DNA from: Sediminispirochaeta sp964394395
GTDB taxonomy: Bacteria > Spirochaetota > Spirochaetia > DSM-16054 > Sediminispirochaetaceae
Length of the DNA: 56,368 nucleotides
Assembly: GCA_964394395.1 (NCBI GenBank)
Contig: CAYMWV010000007.1
Location: 1-56,368 of the forward strand
Reading direction: 5' to 3'
The translations under genes were made by a program, and so were the position numbers. The notes beneath the pieces were generated by a model that did no database searches, was not told the DNA's origin, and was given only the letters and a program-made list of their open reading frames with translations. Below are positions 32,985 to 40,865 of this stretch, in pieces. Position 1 is the stretch's first letter; the number at the start of each line of letters is the position of its first letter.

Positions 32985-35036
32985 ATGGCAGGATGGCGAG
33001 AACCCTGGGGAACCTTAAGCAGCGATGAGAAGAACCTTTTCTGGGAAGGGGAGGGGGAGTTGGTACAAATTGAGCCCTGGGGACCGGATGCGATTCGCTT
33101 CCGCTCTTCAAAAACGCTTCGGATACCCGAGGAGAACTGGACCCTGCTGCCCCCTGGAGCTTCTTCACCTGAGATCATTCAGGAGGAGGGGCGACTTCTT
33201 ATGAAAAACGGTGCAGTTTCGGTGGAATTGCAGCGAAACGGTACGGTGAATTTCTTTGACGCCCATGGGAAGTCCCTGATCGAGGAGTTCTGGATCGATA
33301 AGCGGGAGGATCGGGCACCCCACAGAAGGGCCCGGGAGTATCGCCATCTCAGCAGCGAATCCTTTAAAACCTCCCTCTGGTTCAAAGCCGATAGGGATGA
33401 GAAGTTTTACGGGATGGGGCAGGTGGCTAACGACTGCTTCAACCTGAAGGGGAGCGTGGTGGAGTTGATGCAGAAAAATGGCCACTGTGTCATCCCCTTT
33501 CTGCTCAGTTCCAAAGGCTACGGCTTTATCTGGAATAATCCGGCGATTGGCCAGGCTGAATTGGTACAGAATCACACCAAATGGTTTGCCGAAGCCTCTA
33601 AAGGGATCGACTACATTGTAATCGCCGGTGGGGAGCCTGAAATGATCCTTCGGCGCTACAGCGACCTCACCGGTCATCCCCCTCCCATGCCCGATTTTGC
33701 TACCGGTTTCTGGCAGTGCAAACTGCGTTACAGGAGCCAGGAGGAGCTCCTTGAGACAGCCCGGGAGTATCACCGGCGGAAGCTTCCCCTCTCCATGATA
33801 ATCATCGATTACTTCCACTGGACGCAGCAGGGGGAGTGGAAGTTTAACCCTGCCTTTTGGCCCGATCCGGAAGGGATGGTCCTGGAGCTGAAAAAGATGG
33901 GTGTTGAGGTGATGGTCTCTGTCTGGCCCACGGTGGATCCGGAATCGGAAAACTACACCGAAATGGCAGAATCCAACATGCTGATCCGCTCAGAGCGGGG
34001 GGTGGGAGTCTTTTTCATGTTTGAGGGGCCGGAGACCTATATCGATGTGACAAACCCGAAGGCCAGGGAGTACCTCTGGGAGAAGCTTGGGGCCAACTAC
34101 AGCAGCTTCGGGATCAACCATTTTTGGCTCGACGAAGCGGAGCCGGAGATCCGACCCTATGATTATGAAAATGTGCGCTACCGGATAGGAAATGGTCTGG
34201 AGGTGAGTAATATATACCCCTTTCATTACGCTCAGGCACTCTGGGAGGGGCAGATACGAGGGGGGCGGAAACCGGGGGAGATAGTAAACTTGATCCGCTG
34301 CGCCTGGATCGGGAGCCAGCGCTTCGGGGCGGTCCTCTGGTCCGGGGATATTGAGTGTACCTTCGACTCTTTCCGGATGCAGGTCAAGTCGGGACTCAAT
34401 GTGAGTCTCAGCGGCATCTCCTGGTGGACCACCGATATTGGTGGTTTTATGGGAGGGGACCGGGAGGATCCGGAATTCCGGGAACTGCTGGTCCGGTGGT
34501 TTCAGTTTGGTGTTTTCTCTCCGGTCTTCAGGCTCCACGGCTTCCGTCTCCCCTGGCTGGACCCCCTGCCGGGGCAAAAACATGGCTCGGGAGGAGATAA
34601 TGAGGTGTGGAGCTTCGGTGAAGAGGTGTACGCAATTCTGAAAGAGCAGCTCTTCCTGCGGGAGAAGCTCCGGAGCTATGTTGCCAAGCAGATGGAAGAG
34701 GCTCATGAAACAGGAGTACCCATTATGCGCCCTCTGTTTCTCCTCTATCCGGAAGATGAAGTGTGCTGGAATATAGATGACCAGTACTTTTTCGGTCCCG
34801 ATATCCTGGTAGCACCGGTAACAGTGTATGGTTCCAGGCGGCGGCAGGTCTACTTCCCTGGCGGCACCGGGGGCACCGGGGGTAACGGTGGTGCTGGCGG
34901 TACCGGTAGTGCCACTGATTCCTGGAGAGACTACCGGACCGGGAAGCTGTATAAACCGGGCAGTAGTGCGGAAATTGAAGCGCCCCTGGAGTATACCCCT
35001 TTCTTTATCAGGGAGGAGAGCGCTTTGCTGCTTTAG
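32985..35036 (+). CDS. glycoside hydrolase family 31 (alpha-xylosidase/alpha-glucosidase-like)
   Basis: The start at ATG 32985 has GAGGAGG 6 nt upstream and follows the predicted transcription start; ATG 32934 does not. It has 683 residues and no signal peptide, so it acts in the cytoplasm. Family 31 features are the N-terminal beta domain (EKFYGMGQVANDCFNLKG), the barrel strand IIIDYFHW, the nucleophile Asp in HFWLDEAEPE, the acid/base Asp in LWSGDIECTF and WWTTDIGGF. This pattern is closest to YicI-type alpha-xylosidases and related exo-alpha-glycosidases. The substrate is uncertain. A glycine-rich insert (GGTGGTGGNGGAGGTG) interrupts the C-terminal beta domain where relatives have a short loop. 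Confidence 0.9.
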   Translation: MAGWREPWGTLSSDEKNLFWEGEGELVQIEPWGPDAIRFRSSKTLRIPEENWTLLPPGASSPEIIQEEGRLLMKNGAVSVELQRNGTVNFFDAHGKSLIEEFWIDKREDRAPHRRAREYRHLSSESFKTSLWFKADRDEKFYGMGQVANDCFNLKGSVVELMQKNGHCVIPFLLSSKGYGFIWNNPAIGQAELVQNHTKWFAEASKGIDYIVIAGGEPEMILRRYSDLTGHPPPMPDFATGFWQCKLRYRSQEELLETAREYHRRKLPLSMIIIDYFHWTQQGEWKFNPAFWPDPEGMVLELKKMGVEVMVSVWPTVDPESENYTEMAESNMLIRSERGVGVFFMFEGPETYIDVTNPKAREYLWEKLGANYSSFGINHFWLDEAEPEIRPYDYENVRYRIGNGLEVSNIYPFHYAQALWEGQIRGGRKPGEIVNLIRCAWIGSQRFGAVLWSGDIECTFDSFRMQVKSGLNVSLSGISWWTTDIGGFMGGDREDPEFRELLVRWFQFGVFSPVFRLHGFRLPWLDPLPGQKHGSGGDNEVWSFGEEVYAILKEQLFLREKLRSYVAKQMEEAHETGVPIMRPLFLLYPEDEVCWNIDDQYFFGPDILVAPVTVYGSRRRQVYFPGGTGGTGGNGGAGGTGSATDSWRDYRTGKLYKPGSSAEIEAPLEYTPFFIREESALLL

Positions 35037-35304
35037 CTATATATAACTCCTCTGAAAGAAGGGGCTCAACGACGATCTATAAAATTCTAACCCAACTTTG
35101 CCAAAAAAGAAGCTTGATCATCCCTGCGTAGATGGAGGCTGTGGGTTTTCTTTTTGTTGGCATTATACTGTCCCTCTTTATAGGATCATAACAGTACTAT
35201 TTTCGTGGATATGATGGAGAAAGGCAAGAGATTGGAAAAAGAGTTCTTTTTTCCTTTCCCCATTTCCTCTATGATGCAGGTATGCTTTACCTCTGGAGCC
35301 TGAA
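35037..35304 (+). other. intergenic region, possible terminator and promoter
   Basis: No gene is seen. AACCCA (about 35089) could pair with TGGGTT ahead of a T-rich stretch near 35145-35157, a weak terminator candidate for the GH31 gene. A weak promoter TTGGCA (35157-35162) - 16 nt - TATAGG (35179-35184) may serve the acyltransferase. Both are low-confidence. Confidence 0.3.
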
Positions 35305-36522
35305 ATGGTGAGAGATCTTCTCTACAAAGCCTTGTTTCCCCTGGTATCACGGTTCCTGCAGGGTAAATTTACCATTGAAGCCGCTGTGCCTGAAGCGGTC
35401 AGGGCTCTGCAGCCCCCCTATTTTCTCATGTCCAACCATCAAGGATTCTGGGATCCGGTGATGATCAGCTTTTACCTCGACAGGGATGTCCGTTTTATTA
35501 CCACCGATGCGATGTTCCGTTCTCCCTTCTTGAAATATCTTATGAATTTTTTAGGGGCTGTTCCGAAACGCAAGGCCCGGACGGATATGAATACGATGAA
35601 GCAGATTATGCTTCTGAAGAAGCATGGGCAAGTTATCGGGATCTTCCCGGAGGGGCAGAAAACCTGGGATGGAGTGAGCCTGCCTCTTCTCTTTTCCACT
35701 GCAAAGCTGGTGAGAAAAATGGCTATCCCGGTTGTAACAGTGCGGATCCGGGGGGGCTACCTGAGTCATCCAAGGTGGTCTGTGAGAAGAAGAAGGGGAA
35801 GCATCAAACTTGAATACCGCCTGCTCTACCAGAATAGAGAAGCTCTCGCCCTAAGCTCAGAAAAGATCAATGAGGATCTGACAGAAGCACTCTTTCATGA
35901 CGTTGTGGTGTGGCAAAGGGGGGCTAAACAGCCCTTTCATGGAAAACGACTGGCAGAGAGGGTGGAACAGCTCCTCTTTCTCTGTCCGGTGTGCGAAGGA
36001 ATTGGCACGCTCCACTCCCAGGGGGATCATTTTCACTGCCGGGAATGCTCATCTGGTTGGATGTATGATGAGTACGGTTTTATCGCCCCTGCTGGATCAC
36101 CAGCTCCGGGCTCCTGGGATGGAATTGATGAATTCGGGCAGCGGCCAGCCTTCTCTTCACTCCGGGACTGGAACCGGTGGCAGCGGAAGAAACTCCAGAA
36201 ACTGCTTTCAGGCCCTTTTCCGCTGATGGATTCGGGGCTCAGCCTCACTCTTAGTCTGGACTTGCCCCATTTTCGCAGATATCCTTTTCGGGTATCTATT
36301 TCACTTTCCCCTGACCGGATATTTACCATCTTCTCAGGGTCCGGGAAAAATCGGCGGGTGATCTTACAGGCCCCTGTTTCTGCTTTGATCGGGATAAATA
36401 TTCAGAATCGGGAGATTCTTGAGCTCTCCCACGGTGGAGCCCTCTATTCTATCCGGGACAGGGGACGCCGCTTCTCCGCCTATAAGTGGATGGTCGCTCT
36501 GGATTTTCTACAAAGGCGATAG
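35305..36522 (+). CDS. 1-acyl-glycerol-3-phosphate acyltransferase-like (PlsC) fused to zinc ribbon and C-terminal domain
   Basis: This 405-residue protein has an N-terminal PlsC-type acyltransferase domain (about 1-200) with the catalytic NHQGFWD (the HX4D motif), block III FPEGQKTWDG and a following Pro-rich block. It would move an acyl group onto lysophosphatidate or a similar acceptor at the membrane. Unusually, a four-Cys zinc ribbon follows (CPVC at about 233, CREC about 18 residues later). A roughly 120-residue C-terminal domain of unknown type ends the protein. PlsC proteins are normally about 240 residues. No partner lipid gene is adjacent. Confidence 0.8.
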   Translation: MVRDLLYKALFPLVSRFLQGKFTIEAAVPEAVRALQPPYFLMSNHQGFWDPVMISFYLDRDVRFITTDAMFRSPFLKYLMNFLGAVPKRKARTDMNTMKQIMLLKKHGQVIGIFPEGQKTWDGVSLPLLFSTAKLVRKMAIPVVTVRIRGGYLSHPRWSVRRRRGSIKLEYRLLYQNREALALSSEKINEDLTEALFHDVVVWQRGAKQPFHGKRLAERVEQLLFLCPVCEGIGTLHSQGDHFHCRECSSGWMYDEYGFIAPAGSPAPGSWDGIDEFGQRPAFSSLRDWNRWQRKKLQKLLSGPFPLMDSGLSLTLSLDLPHFRRYPFRVSISLSPDRIFTIFSGSGKNRRVILQAPVSALIGINIQNREILELSHGGALYSIRDRGRRFSAYKWMVALDFLQRR

Positions 36523-36558
36523 GAATGTAGAATTGTTCCCGGTAAAAGAACCCTGATA

Positions 36559-37383
36559 TTAGATCTGTGCTTCCTCTTCTTCTTTCCATACATCCAGCAG
36601 TCCCGCCCGGTATGATGCAAGGTAGTCACTTAGATATTCATCCCGGTTTAAGAGCCCCTTTATTGCCCGCACCATGGCTCCCGACGCTTTTGTTATCTCC
36701 AGATAGCTTGCCTCCTGCCCCAGGGCGGCGCACATGGAAAGAAAAGAGCTGTTTAGAACATCTCCCTCGGGAAGACCATAGGAGATGTTATTCAGGCCGC
36801 AGATGCTCTTATACTCGGGATACTCCGCTTTTACCCGCTTAAGGGTTTCCAGATAGATGGGGCCGTTGGCTGAATCCACTGAAAGGGGAAAAATCATGCA
36901 GTCCAGGTAGACATCTTTTGGGCTGATCCCATAAGAGTGAACCGCTTCATCAATCTTGGGCATTACCCGCAGCCGATCCTCTACCCCGGAGGGCATTCCA
37001 GACTCATCGTGGAGGATTGCAGTGACCAATGCATTGTGCTTCTTCACCAGGGGAAGGATAGCCTCCATCCGCTCCTTTTCCGCCGTTATGGAGTCGACCA
37101 TAGCTCTTCCGTGGCGGTGTACCTTCAATCCGACCCGATGCGCCTCCGGGTTGGGGCTGTCTATACAGAGAGGGATCTCTATCTCATCCTGGATTGTCCG
37201 GAACATCCACTCAATATCATCGGGCTCTGAATCGATCCGGCTCCCGCAATTGATGGCCAACATTTCAGCACCCCATTGAATCTGCTGCTGTGCAAGCTGC
37301 AGCAGCTCCTGGTTATTCCGTTTTTCTATCATTTCGTCGATCCCCGGGACACTTGTGTTAATAACTGCACCTATTATGTACAT
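36559..37383 (-). CDS. methyltetrahydrofolate:corrinoid methyltransferase-like (pterin-binding) protein
   Basis: This 274-residue protein has a DHPS/pterin-binding TIM barrel of the AcsE/MtgA/MtvA type. Conserved pterin-site segments are visible: AINCGSRIDSEPDD near the N-terminus, PLCIDSPNPEAHRVGLKVHR and VYLDCMIFPLSV, and ICGLNNISYGLP toward the C-terminus. It should transfer a methyl group between a corrinoid protein and tetrahydrofolate. No corrinoid-binding protein or MttB-type methyltransferase is encoded in the window, so the partner is elsewhere. It is divergent from the GntR gene, with its own promoter and a palindromic site. Confidence 0.82.
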   Translation of the reverse strand: MYIIGAVINTSVPGIDEMIEKRNNQELLQLAQQQIQWGAEMLAINCGSRIDSEPDDIEWMFRTIQDEIEIPLCIDSPNPEAHRVGLKVHRHGRAMVDSITAEKERMEAILPLVKKHNALVTAILHDESGMPSGVEDRLRVMPKIDEAVHSYGISPKDVYLDCMIFPLSVDSANGPIYLETLKRVKAEYPEYKSICGLNNISYGLPEGDVLNSSFLSMCAALGQEASYLEITKASGAMVRAIKGLLNRDEYLSDYLASYRAGLLDVWKEEEEAQI

Positions 37384-37394
37384 AAAAGCTCCTA

Positions 37395-37447
37395 TTTACC
37401 ACGTGTTAAATCTGATATACTATAGCAGTTGTCCGCTCCTTTGTCAA
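37395..37447 (-). promoter_or_regulatory. promoter and operator-like palindrome for the methyltransferase gene
   Basis: Reading the minus strand, TTGACA (37447-37442), a 17-nt spacer and TATAGT (37424-37419) form a strong promoter. Right after the expected start is a near-palindrome, on the plus strand TTTACCACGTGTTAAA (37395-37410), before the ribosome site TAGGAG. It shares CACGTGTTAA with the site at 32893-32906. A repressor bound here would block initiation; LacI- or GntR-type factors both use such sites. Confidence 0.6.
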
Positions 37448-37524
37448 AGAGGGATGGAGCTGGGAAGCAGTTTGAAAGGCGGGAATCCCTCTCTTTTTTC
37501 GGGTGCACGACAATTTCTTTTTTC

Positions 37525-37553
37525 TTGACAGGTTCCTGTTGATCGGATAATCT
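37525..37553 (+). promoter_or_regulatory. promoter of the GntR regulator gene
   Basis: A perfect -35 TTGACA (37525-37530), a 17-nt spacer and TAATCT (37548-37553) place the start near 37560, just ahead of a repeated operator-like word. Confidence 0.65.
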
Positions 37554-37568
37554 GTAGAGAGGCACTTA

Positions 37569-37583
37569 TCTATACATCTATAC
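37569..37583 (+). promoter_or_regulatory. candidate GntR operator (TCTATACATCTATAC)
   Basis: Two TCTATAC words overlap in tandem (37569-37575, 37577-37583) between the predicted transcription start and gntR. HutC-subfamily GntR proteins bind sites built on TATAC/GTATA half-sites. The 10-mer TCTATACATC recurs at 50042-50051 before the FGGY kinase operon. Autoregulation is inferred. Confidence 0.5.
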
Positions 37584-37597
37584 TATTTGAGGAAGTT

Positions 37598-38323
37598 ATG
37601 AAGGTTGACAGAAATAGTCACGTACCAGTTTACTGGCAGATAAAGGAAGATATCCACCGGCAGATCATGCAGGGGGAGCTACAACCAGGCAACCAGATTC
37701 CCTCGGAGCCGAAATTGGCAGAGAACTACGGGGTAAGCCGATTGACCGCCAGAAATGCGGTTACCGAGCTGGTAAACGAAGGATACCTGCAACGGCTTCA
37801 CGGCCAGGGTACTTTCGTAACCAAACCCCGGTTTGAGGAGTCCGCCGCTCGGTTCAGCGGCTTCCATGATACCATGGTCCGCAAAGGATATACGGTCTTT
37901 TCCCGTGTCTTGGCTGCAGAAGAGGTAGAGGCAGATCAGCTGCTTCAGGAAAAATTGAAGGTTCCTGAAGGAACTGCAATCTATCGCATAAAGCGGATTC
38001 GCTACGCCGGGAAGGAGCCGCTCGGTTTGCAGGATGTCTATCTTGTGGCTTCCCGCTGCGAGGGAGTTTTGAAGATTGATCTGACCAGTGACTCTATCTA
38101 CCGCTTTCTGGTGGAAGAAAAACTGCTTAATCTGCGCAAGGCGAAGGAGAAGCTTGAGGCGACTGTCGCAGAGAGTGATGTGGCGGAGGCTCTCGGGATC
38201 CCTGTGGGTTCTCCGGTCCTCTATACTCACCGGATTACCTTAATAACAGGGGATATTCCTGTGGAGTTCAGCACAAGCTGGTATCGGGGGGATAGTTACG
38301 TCTTTGAGGTGGAAATTAGTTGA
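37598..38323 (+). CDS. GntR-family transcriptional regulator (HutC/UTRA subfamily)
   Basis: This 241-residue protein has an N-terminal winged helix-turn-helix (QIPSEPKLAENYGVSRLTAR followed by NAVTELVNEGYLQRLHGQG, about residues 30-70). A UTRA effector-binding domain (about 85-240) includes YRIKRIRYAGKEPLG and PVEFSTSWYRGDSYVFEVE. UTRA domains bind small metabolites such as sugar phosphates or urocanate. GAGGAAG precedes the ATG. It is divergent from the methyltransferase and precedes the catabolic cluster, so it is the likely controller of some of those genes. Its last codons overlap the aldolase remnant downstream. Confidence 0.93.
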   Translation: MKVDRNSHVPVYWQIKEDIHRQIMQGELQPGNQIPSEPKLAENYGVSRLTARNAVTELVNEGYLQRLHGQGTFVTKPRFEESAARFSGFHDTMVRKGYTVFSRVLAAEEVEADQLLQEKLKVPEGTAIYRIKRIRYAGKEPLGLQDVYLVASRCEGVLKIDLTSDSIYRFLVEEKLLNLRKAKEKLEATVAESDVAEALGIPVGSPVLYTHRITLITGDIPVEFSTSWYRGDSYVFEVEIS

Positions 38324-38414
38324 GAAATCTGCGGCGATGGCCAGAGCACTTTCTGCCATCTTTCATGAAGGGGTCGATATTGATACTGCCTGGGAGCTGT
38401 ATCAGACAAGATAA
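38319..38414 (+). pseudogene. C-terminal remnant of a DhnA/LsrF-type class I aldolase
   Basis: In the frame ending at TAA 38412-38414 the DNA encodes VEKSAAMARALSAIFHEGVD followed by IDTAWELYQTR. This matches the C-termini of the two intact aldolases in this window (KMATALGKIIHEGIGVDEAC and MVSALNAIIHDGASTDEAMK), with about 10 of 20 identical to the second. Nothing upstream in this frame continues the homology, because it runs into gntR. It is therefore a decayed fragment left after deletion or recombination at the end of gntR, overlapping it by a few bases. Confidence 0.75.
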
Positions 38415-38464
38415 TCGTTAAGAGATCAGGATAGTAAGACAATACGATATAAGGAGAAAACTCA

Positions 38465-39532
38465 ATGAATCAGAATATTCCTGAAACAATGAAACAGGCG
38501 GTGATGACCGCCCCTGGAAGAATTGAAATTGCTGAAAAAGCGGTACCTTCCTATCGGAATGACCAGGTGCTGGTAAGAATTGATGCGGTAGGCCTCTGTA
38601 CCTGGGAACAGAAGTTTTTCAAGGGGGTTCCGGACTCATACCCCTTTGTGGGGGGGCATGAAATCTGCGGTACCGTTGCGGCGGTGGGTAGCGGTGTGGC
38701 CCAGGATCTGAAGCCCGGTGACCGGGTAGTGGTGGCCAGCCTTACCCGTTGCGGGGAGTGCTACTACTGCCGTCGGGGGCTGGATAATCTCTGTCTTAAC
38801 GCATCAGATTCTCCCGTACCTGGAGAGGCGTGGGGCCCCGGTGGTTTTGCTGAATACTTTGCCGCCCGGGGATATGAGGTGTATAAGATATCTGACGAGG
38901 TGGATCCGGCAATTGGAACTCTGGCAGAACCCCTGGCGTGTGTCCTTCGCAGCATTGACCGCAGCCGACTGGAGTTTGGCGACACTGCTGTGGTTATCGG
39001 CGGGGGCGTGATGGGGGTCATTCATATGCTCCAGGCAATAGCCCGGGGGGCGAAGGTTATCATGAGCGAGCCCGATGAGGGGCGCCGGAAGAAGGCTCTG
39101 GATCTGGGAGCGATCAGGGCGCTTGATCCTTTGACGGAGGATCTGAAAGCAGCGGTGCTTGAGGAGACTAAGGGGATCGGAGCGGAGGCGGTTTTTTTCA
39201 CCGCCGGGGGGGCAAAAGCGGCCGCTTCGGGCCTCGATGTGTTGGCTAAAAACGGCAGCCTGGTAATCTACGGCGCCACCCCCAAGGGAGAGAGCTTTCC
39301 TCTTGATCCGGCCCTCCTCCATTATGACGAGGTCTACATTACCGGGGTAACCAAGCACAGCAAGGATACCTTCAGACGGGCCGCCGAGCTGATCAGCAGC
39401 GGAAAGCTTCCTCTAAAGGAGCTTGTCAGCGGCAGGCGTCCCTTTGAGAAGATCGAGGATGCCTTTGCCATAGCGGGAAACCTGGATACCTACCGGATTG
39501 TTGTAGAGATGAACAGCTTGATCGATTCCTGA
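38465..39532 (+). CDS. zinc-dependent medium-chain alcohol/polyol dehydrogenase
   Basis: This 355-residue MDR-family protein has catalytic zinc ligands Cys in VGLCTWEQKF and His-Glu in GGHEICGTV. The structural zinc site is CGECYYCRRGLDNLC. The Rossmann motif is VIGGGVMGVIHMLQA; the residue after the second strand is Glu in SEPDEGRRKKA, suggesting NAD(H). Sorbitol, threonine and related dehydrogenases share this layout, so the substrate is open. The ribosome site ATAAGGAG precedes ATG. It follows the GntR gene and may be under its control. Confidence 0.9.
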   Translation: MNQNIPETMKQAVMTAPGRIEIAEKAVPSYRNDQVLVRIDAVGLCTWEQKFFKGVPDSYPFVGGHEICGTVAAVGSGVAQDLKPGDRVVVASLTRCGECYYCRRGLDNLCLNASDSPVPGEAWGPGGFAEYFAARGYEVYKISDEVDPAIGTLAEPLACVLRSIDRSRLEFGDTAVVIGGGVMGVIHMLQAIARGAKVIMSEPDEGRRKKALDLGAIRALDPLTEDLKAAVLEETKGIGAEAVFFTAGGAKAAASGLDVLAKNGSLVIYGATPKGESFPLDPALLHYDEVYITGVTKHSKDTFRRAAELISSGKLPLKELVSGRRPFEKIEDAFAIAGNLDTYRIVVEMNSLIDS

Positions 39533-39569
39533 TTTTGTACGAAATTCGCATAAAAACGGTTTCAAATAC

Positions 39570-39612
39570 TTGACAGGAGAGGCCATCATGGTATTGACTA
39601 TAGGTATACAAA
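39570..39612 (+). promoter_or_regulatory. possible promoter and TATAC site upstream of the N-heterocycle cluster
   Basis: TTGACA (39570-39575) with a 16-nt spacer to TATTGA (39592-39597) is a moderate promoter. It runs into CTATAGGTATACAAAG (39598-39613), which contains the GTATAC word seen at other candidate GntR sites here. The leader to the first gene would be about 165 nt. Confidence 0.35.
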
Positions 39613-39728
39613 GTGCTCCGAAGCCTTCCGGAGAGGAAGTGTGCGGCTGGCCTGGCCGTAGCTTTCCCCCTCCGTTTGCCACCCCTTTCCAAACCGTCGG
39701 CAGGGAATTGATTCGCTTCTCGGTCTGA
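39588..39728 (+). CDS. possible small ORF in the leader of the N-heterocycle cluster
   Basis: ATG 39588 follows GGAGAGG and opens 46 codons (MVLTIGIQSAPKPSGEEVCG and on, Pro/Gly-rich) to TGA 39726-39728. No known motif is present. The DNA inside also forms short hairpins (CTTCC/GGAAG near 39627-39641). It could be a leader peptide or chance. If the TTGACA promoter at 39570 is used, transcription begins after this ATG, which argues against it. Confidence 0.25.
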   Translation: MVLTIGIQSAPKPSGEEVCGWPGRSFPPPFATPFQTVGRELIRFSV

Positions 39729-39767
39729 AGGAGAGGAAAGCATCTCTTTATTGAAGGGGGGTCACCC

Positions 39768-40865
39768 ATGGACATGTCCATCGAACTGTGCGGAATCACC
39801 TTGAAAAGTCCGCTGGTTGTGGGATCCGGGCCTATCAGTTACGGCGCTGAGGGAATGATCCGGGCTACGGAGCATGGGGCCGGAGCAGTTGTAAGCAAAA
39901 CCATCAGAGATCAACCGGCCATCAACCCCTTCACCCATATCGCCCTTTCCGACCAGAAGAGCATGGTAAATGCGGAAAAGTGGTCTGACTACCCGGGAGA
40001 GCAGTGGATTGAGAAGGAAATCCCCGAAGCAAAGGCCGCCGGTGTGGTAGTAATCGGCAGTATCGGTCACACCCCGGGGGAGGTGGACAACTGGCTGGTT
40101 CAGGTAGACAAGGCCGGGGCTGACATGATTGAGCTGGTCAGCTACACCGAGGAGACTATCCGGGAGATGATGGGCCGGGCCCGGAAGCTGACCGATAAGC
40201 CGATCATTGTAAAAATCAGTCCCAACTGGCCCGATGCGGTGCAGACCGCCTTCGATGTGATCAGTCTCGGAGCGGATGCCATCACCGCCATGGATTCGGT
40301 GGGCCCCGTGCTCCGGATCGATATCAAGACAGGCCGGCCCATGCTCGGGGGGGTGAAGGGCCACGGCTGGCTCAGCGGTAGCGCTATTAAACCCATAACC
40401 CTCCGCTATGTGGCGGAGATTGCTGCCAAAACCGAGCGCCCCATCATCGGTCTAGGCGGGGTGATGAGCGCCGAAGATGGTATAGAGATGATGATGGCCG
40501 GAGCCACTGCCATAGGGGTATGTACCTTTCCCATCCTCCGGGGGACAAAAGCGATGATGGGCCTTAACAAGAAGCTGGAGAAATTGACCGACAAGCTTGG
40601 TTTTTCATCAATAAGAGAGGTGAAGGGCCACTCCCTTCAGTACATGATCCCCGAGGAAGCGAAGGAGAAGTTCCAGTTCTACTACGACCCGGAGAAGTGC
40701 ATTGAATGCGGCCGCTGTGTCACCGTCTGTTCCTACCAGGCCAGGTCGATGGAGGGGAAGAAGATGTTTTTGGATGAGGAGAAGTGCCGGTATTGCGGAC
40801 TCTGTGTAAGTGTCTGCCCCACCGAGGCACTGACCCGAAGCGAGATGTTCGAGGGGAAAACATGA
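39768..40865 (+). CDS. DHOD/PreA-like FMN protein with C-terminal 2x[4Fe-4S] ferredoxin domain
   Basis: This 365-residue protein has an FMN-binding dihydroorotate dehydrogenase-like barrel (about 1-300) that ends in a ferredoxin domain with two cluster motifs (CIECGRCVTVC and CRYCGLCVSVCP). This is the PreA layout of the NAD-dependent dihydropyrimidine dehydrogenase. Phosphate-binding segments are seen (PIIVKISPN, IIGLGGVMSAEDGIEMMMAG). However, where DHOD and PreA have the catalytic-Cys motif NxSCPN, this protein reads IELVSYTEETI, with no Cys. The reaction may therefore differ. No preT gene is adjacent. Its stop overlaps the dihydropyrimidinase start. AAGGGGG precedes ATG 39768. Confidence 0.85.
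   Translation: MDMSIELCGITLKSPLVVGSGPISYGAEGMIRATEHGAGAVVSKTIRDQPAINPFTHIALSDQKSMVNAEKWSDYPGEQWIEKEIPEAKAAGVVVIGSIGHTPGEVDNWLVQVDKAGADMIELVSYTEETIREMMGRARKLTDKPIIVKISPNWPDAVQTAFDVISLGADAITAMDSVGPVLRIDIKTGRPMLGGVKGHGWLSGSAIKPITLRYVAEIAAKTERPIIGLGGVMSAEDGIEMMMAGATAIGVCTFPILRGTKAMMGLNKKLEKLTDKLGFSSIREVKGHSLQYMIPEEAKEKFQFYYDPEKCIECGRCVTVCSYQARSMEGKKMFLDEEKCRYCGLCVSVCPTEALTRSEMFEGKT

Noticed and set aside
35211..35303. Small ORF upstream of the acyltransferase
   Set aside because: Only about 29 codons, no ribosome site, Phe-rich low-complexity translation.
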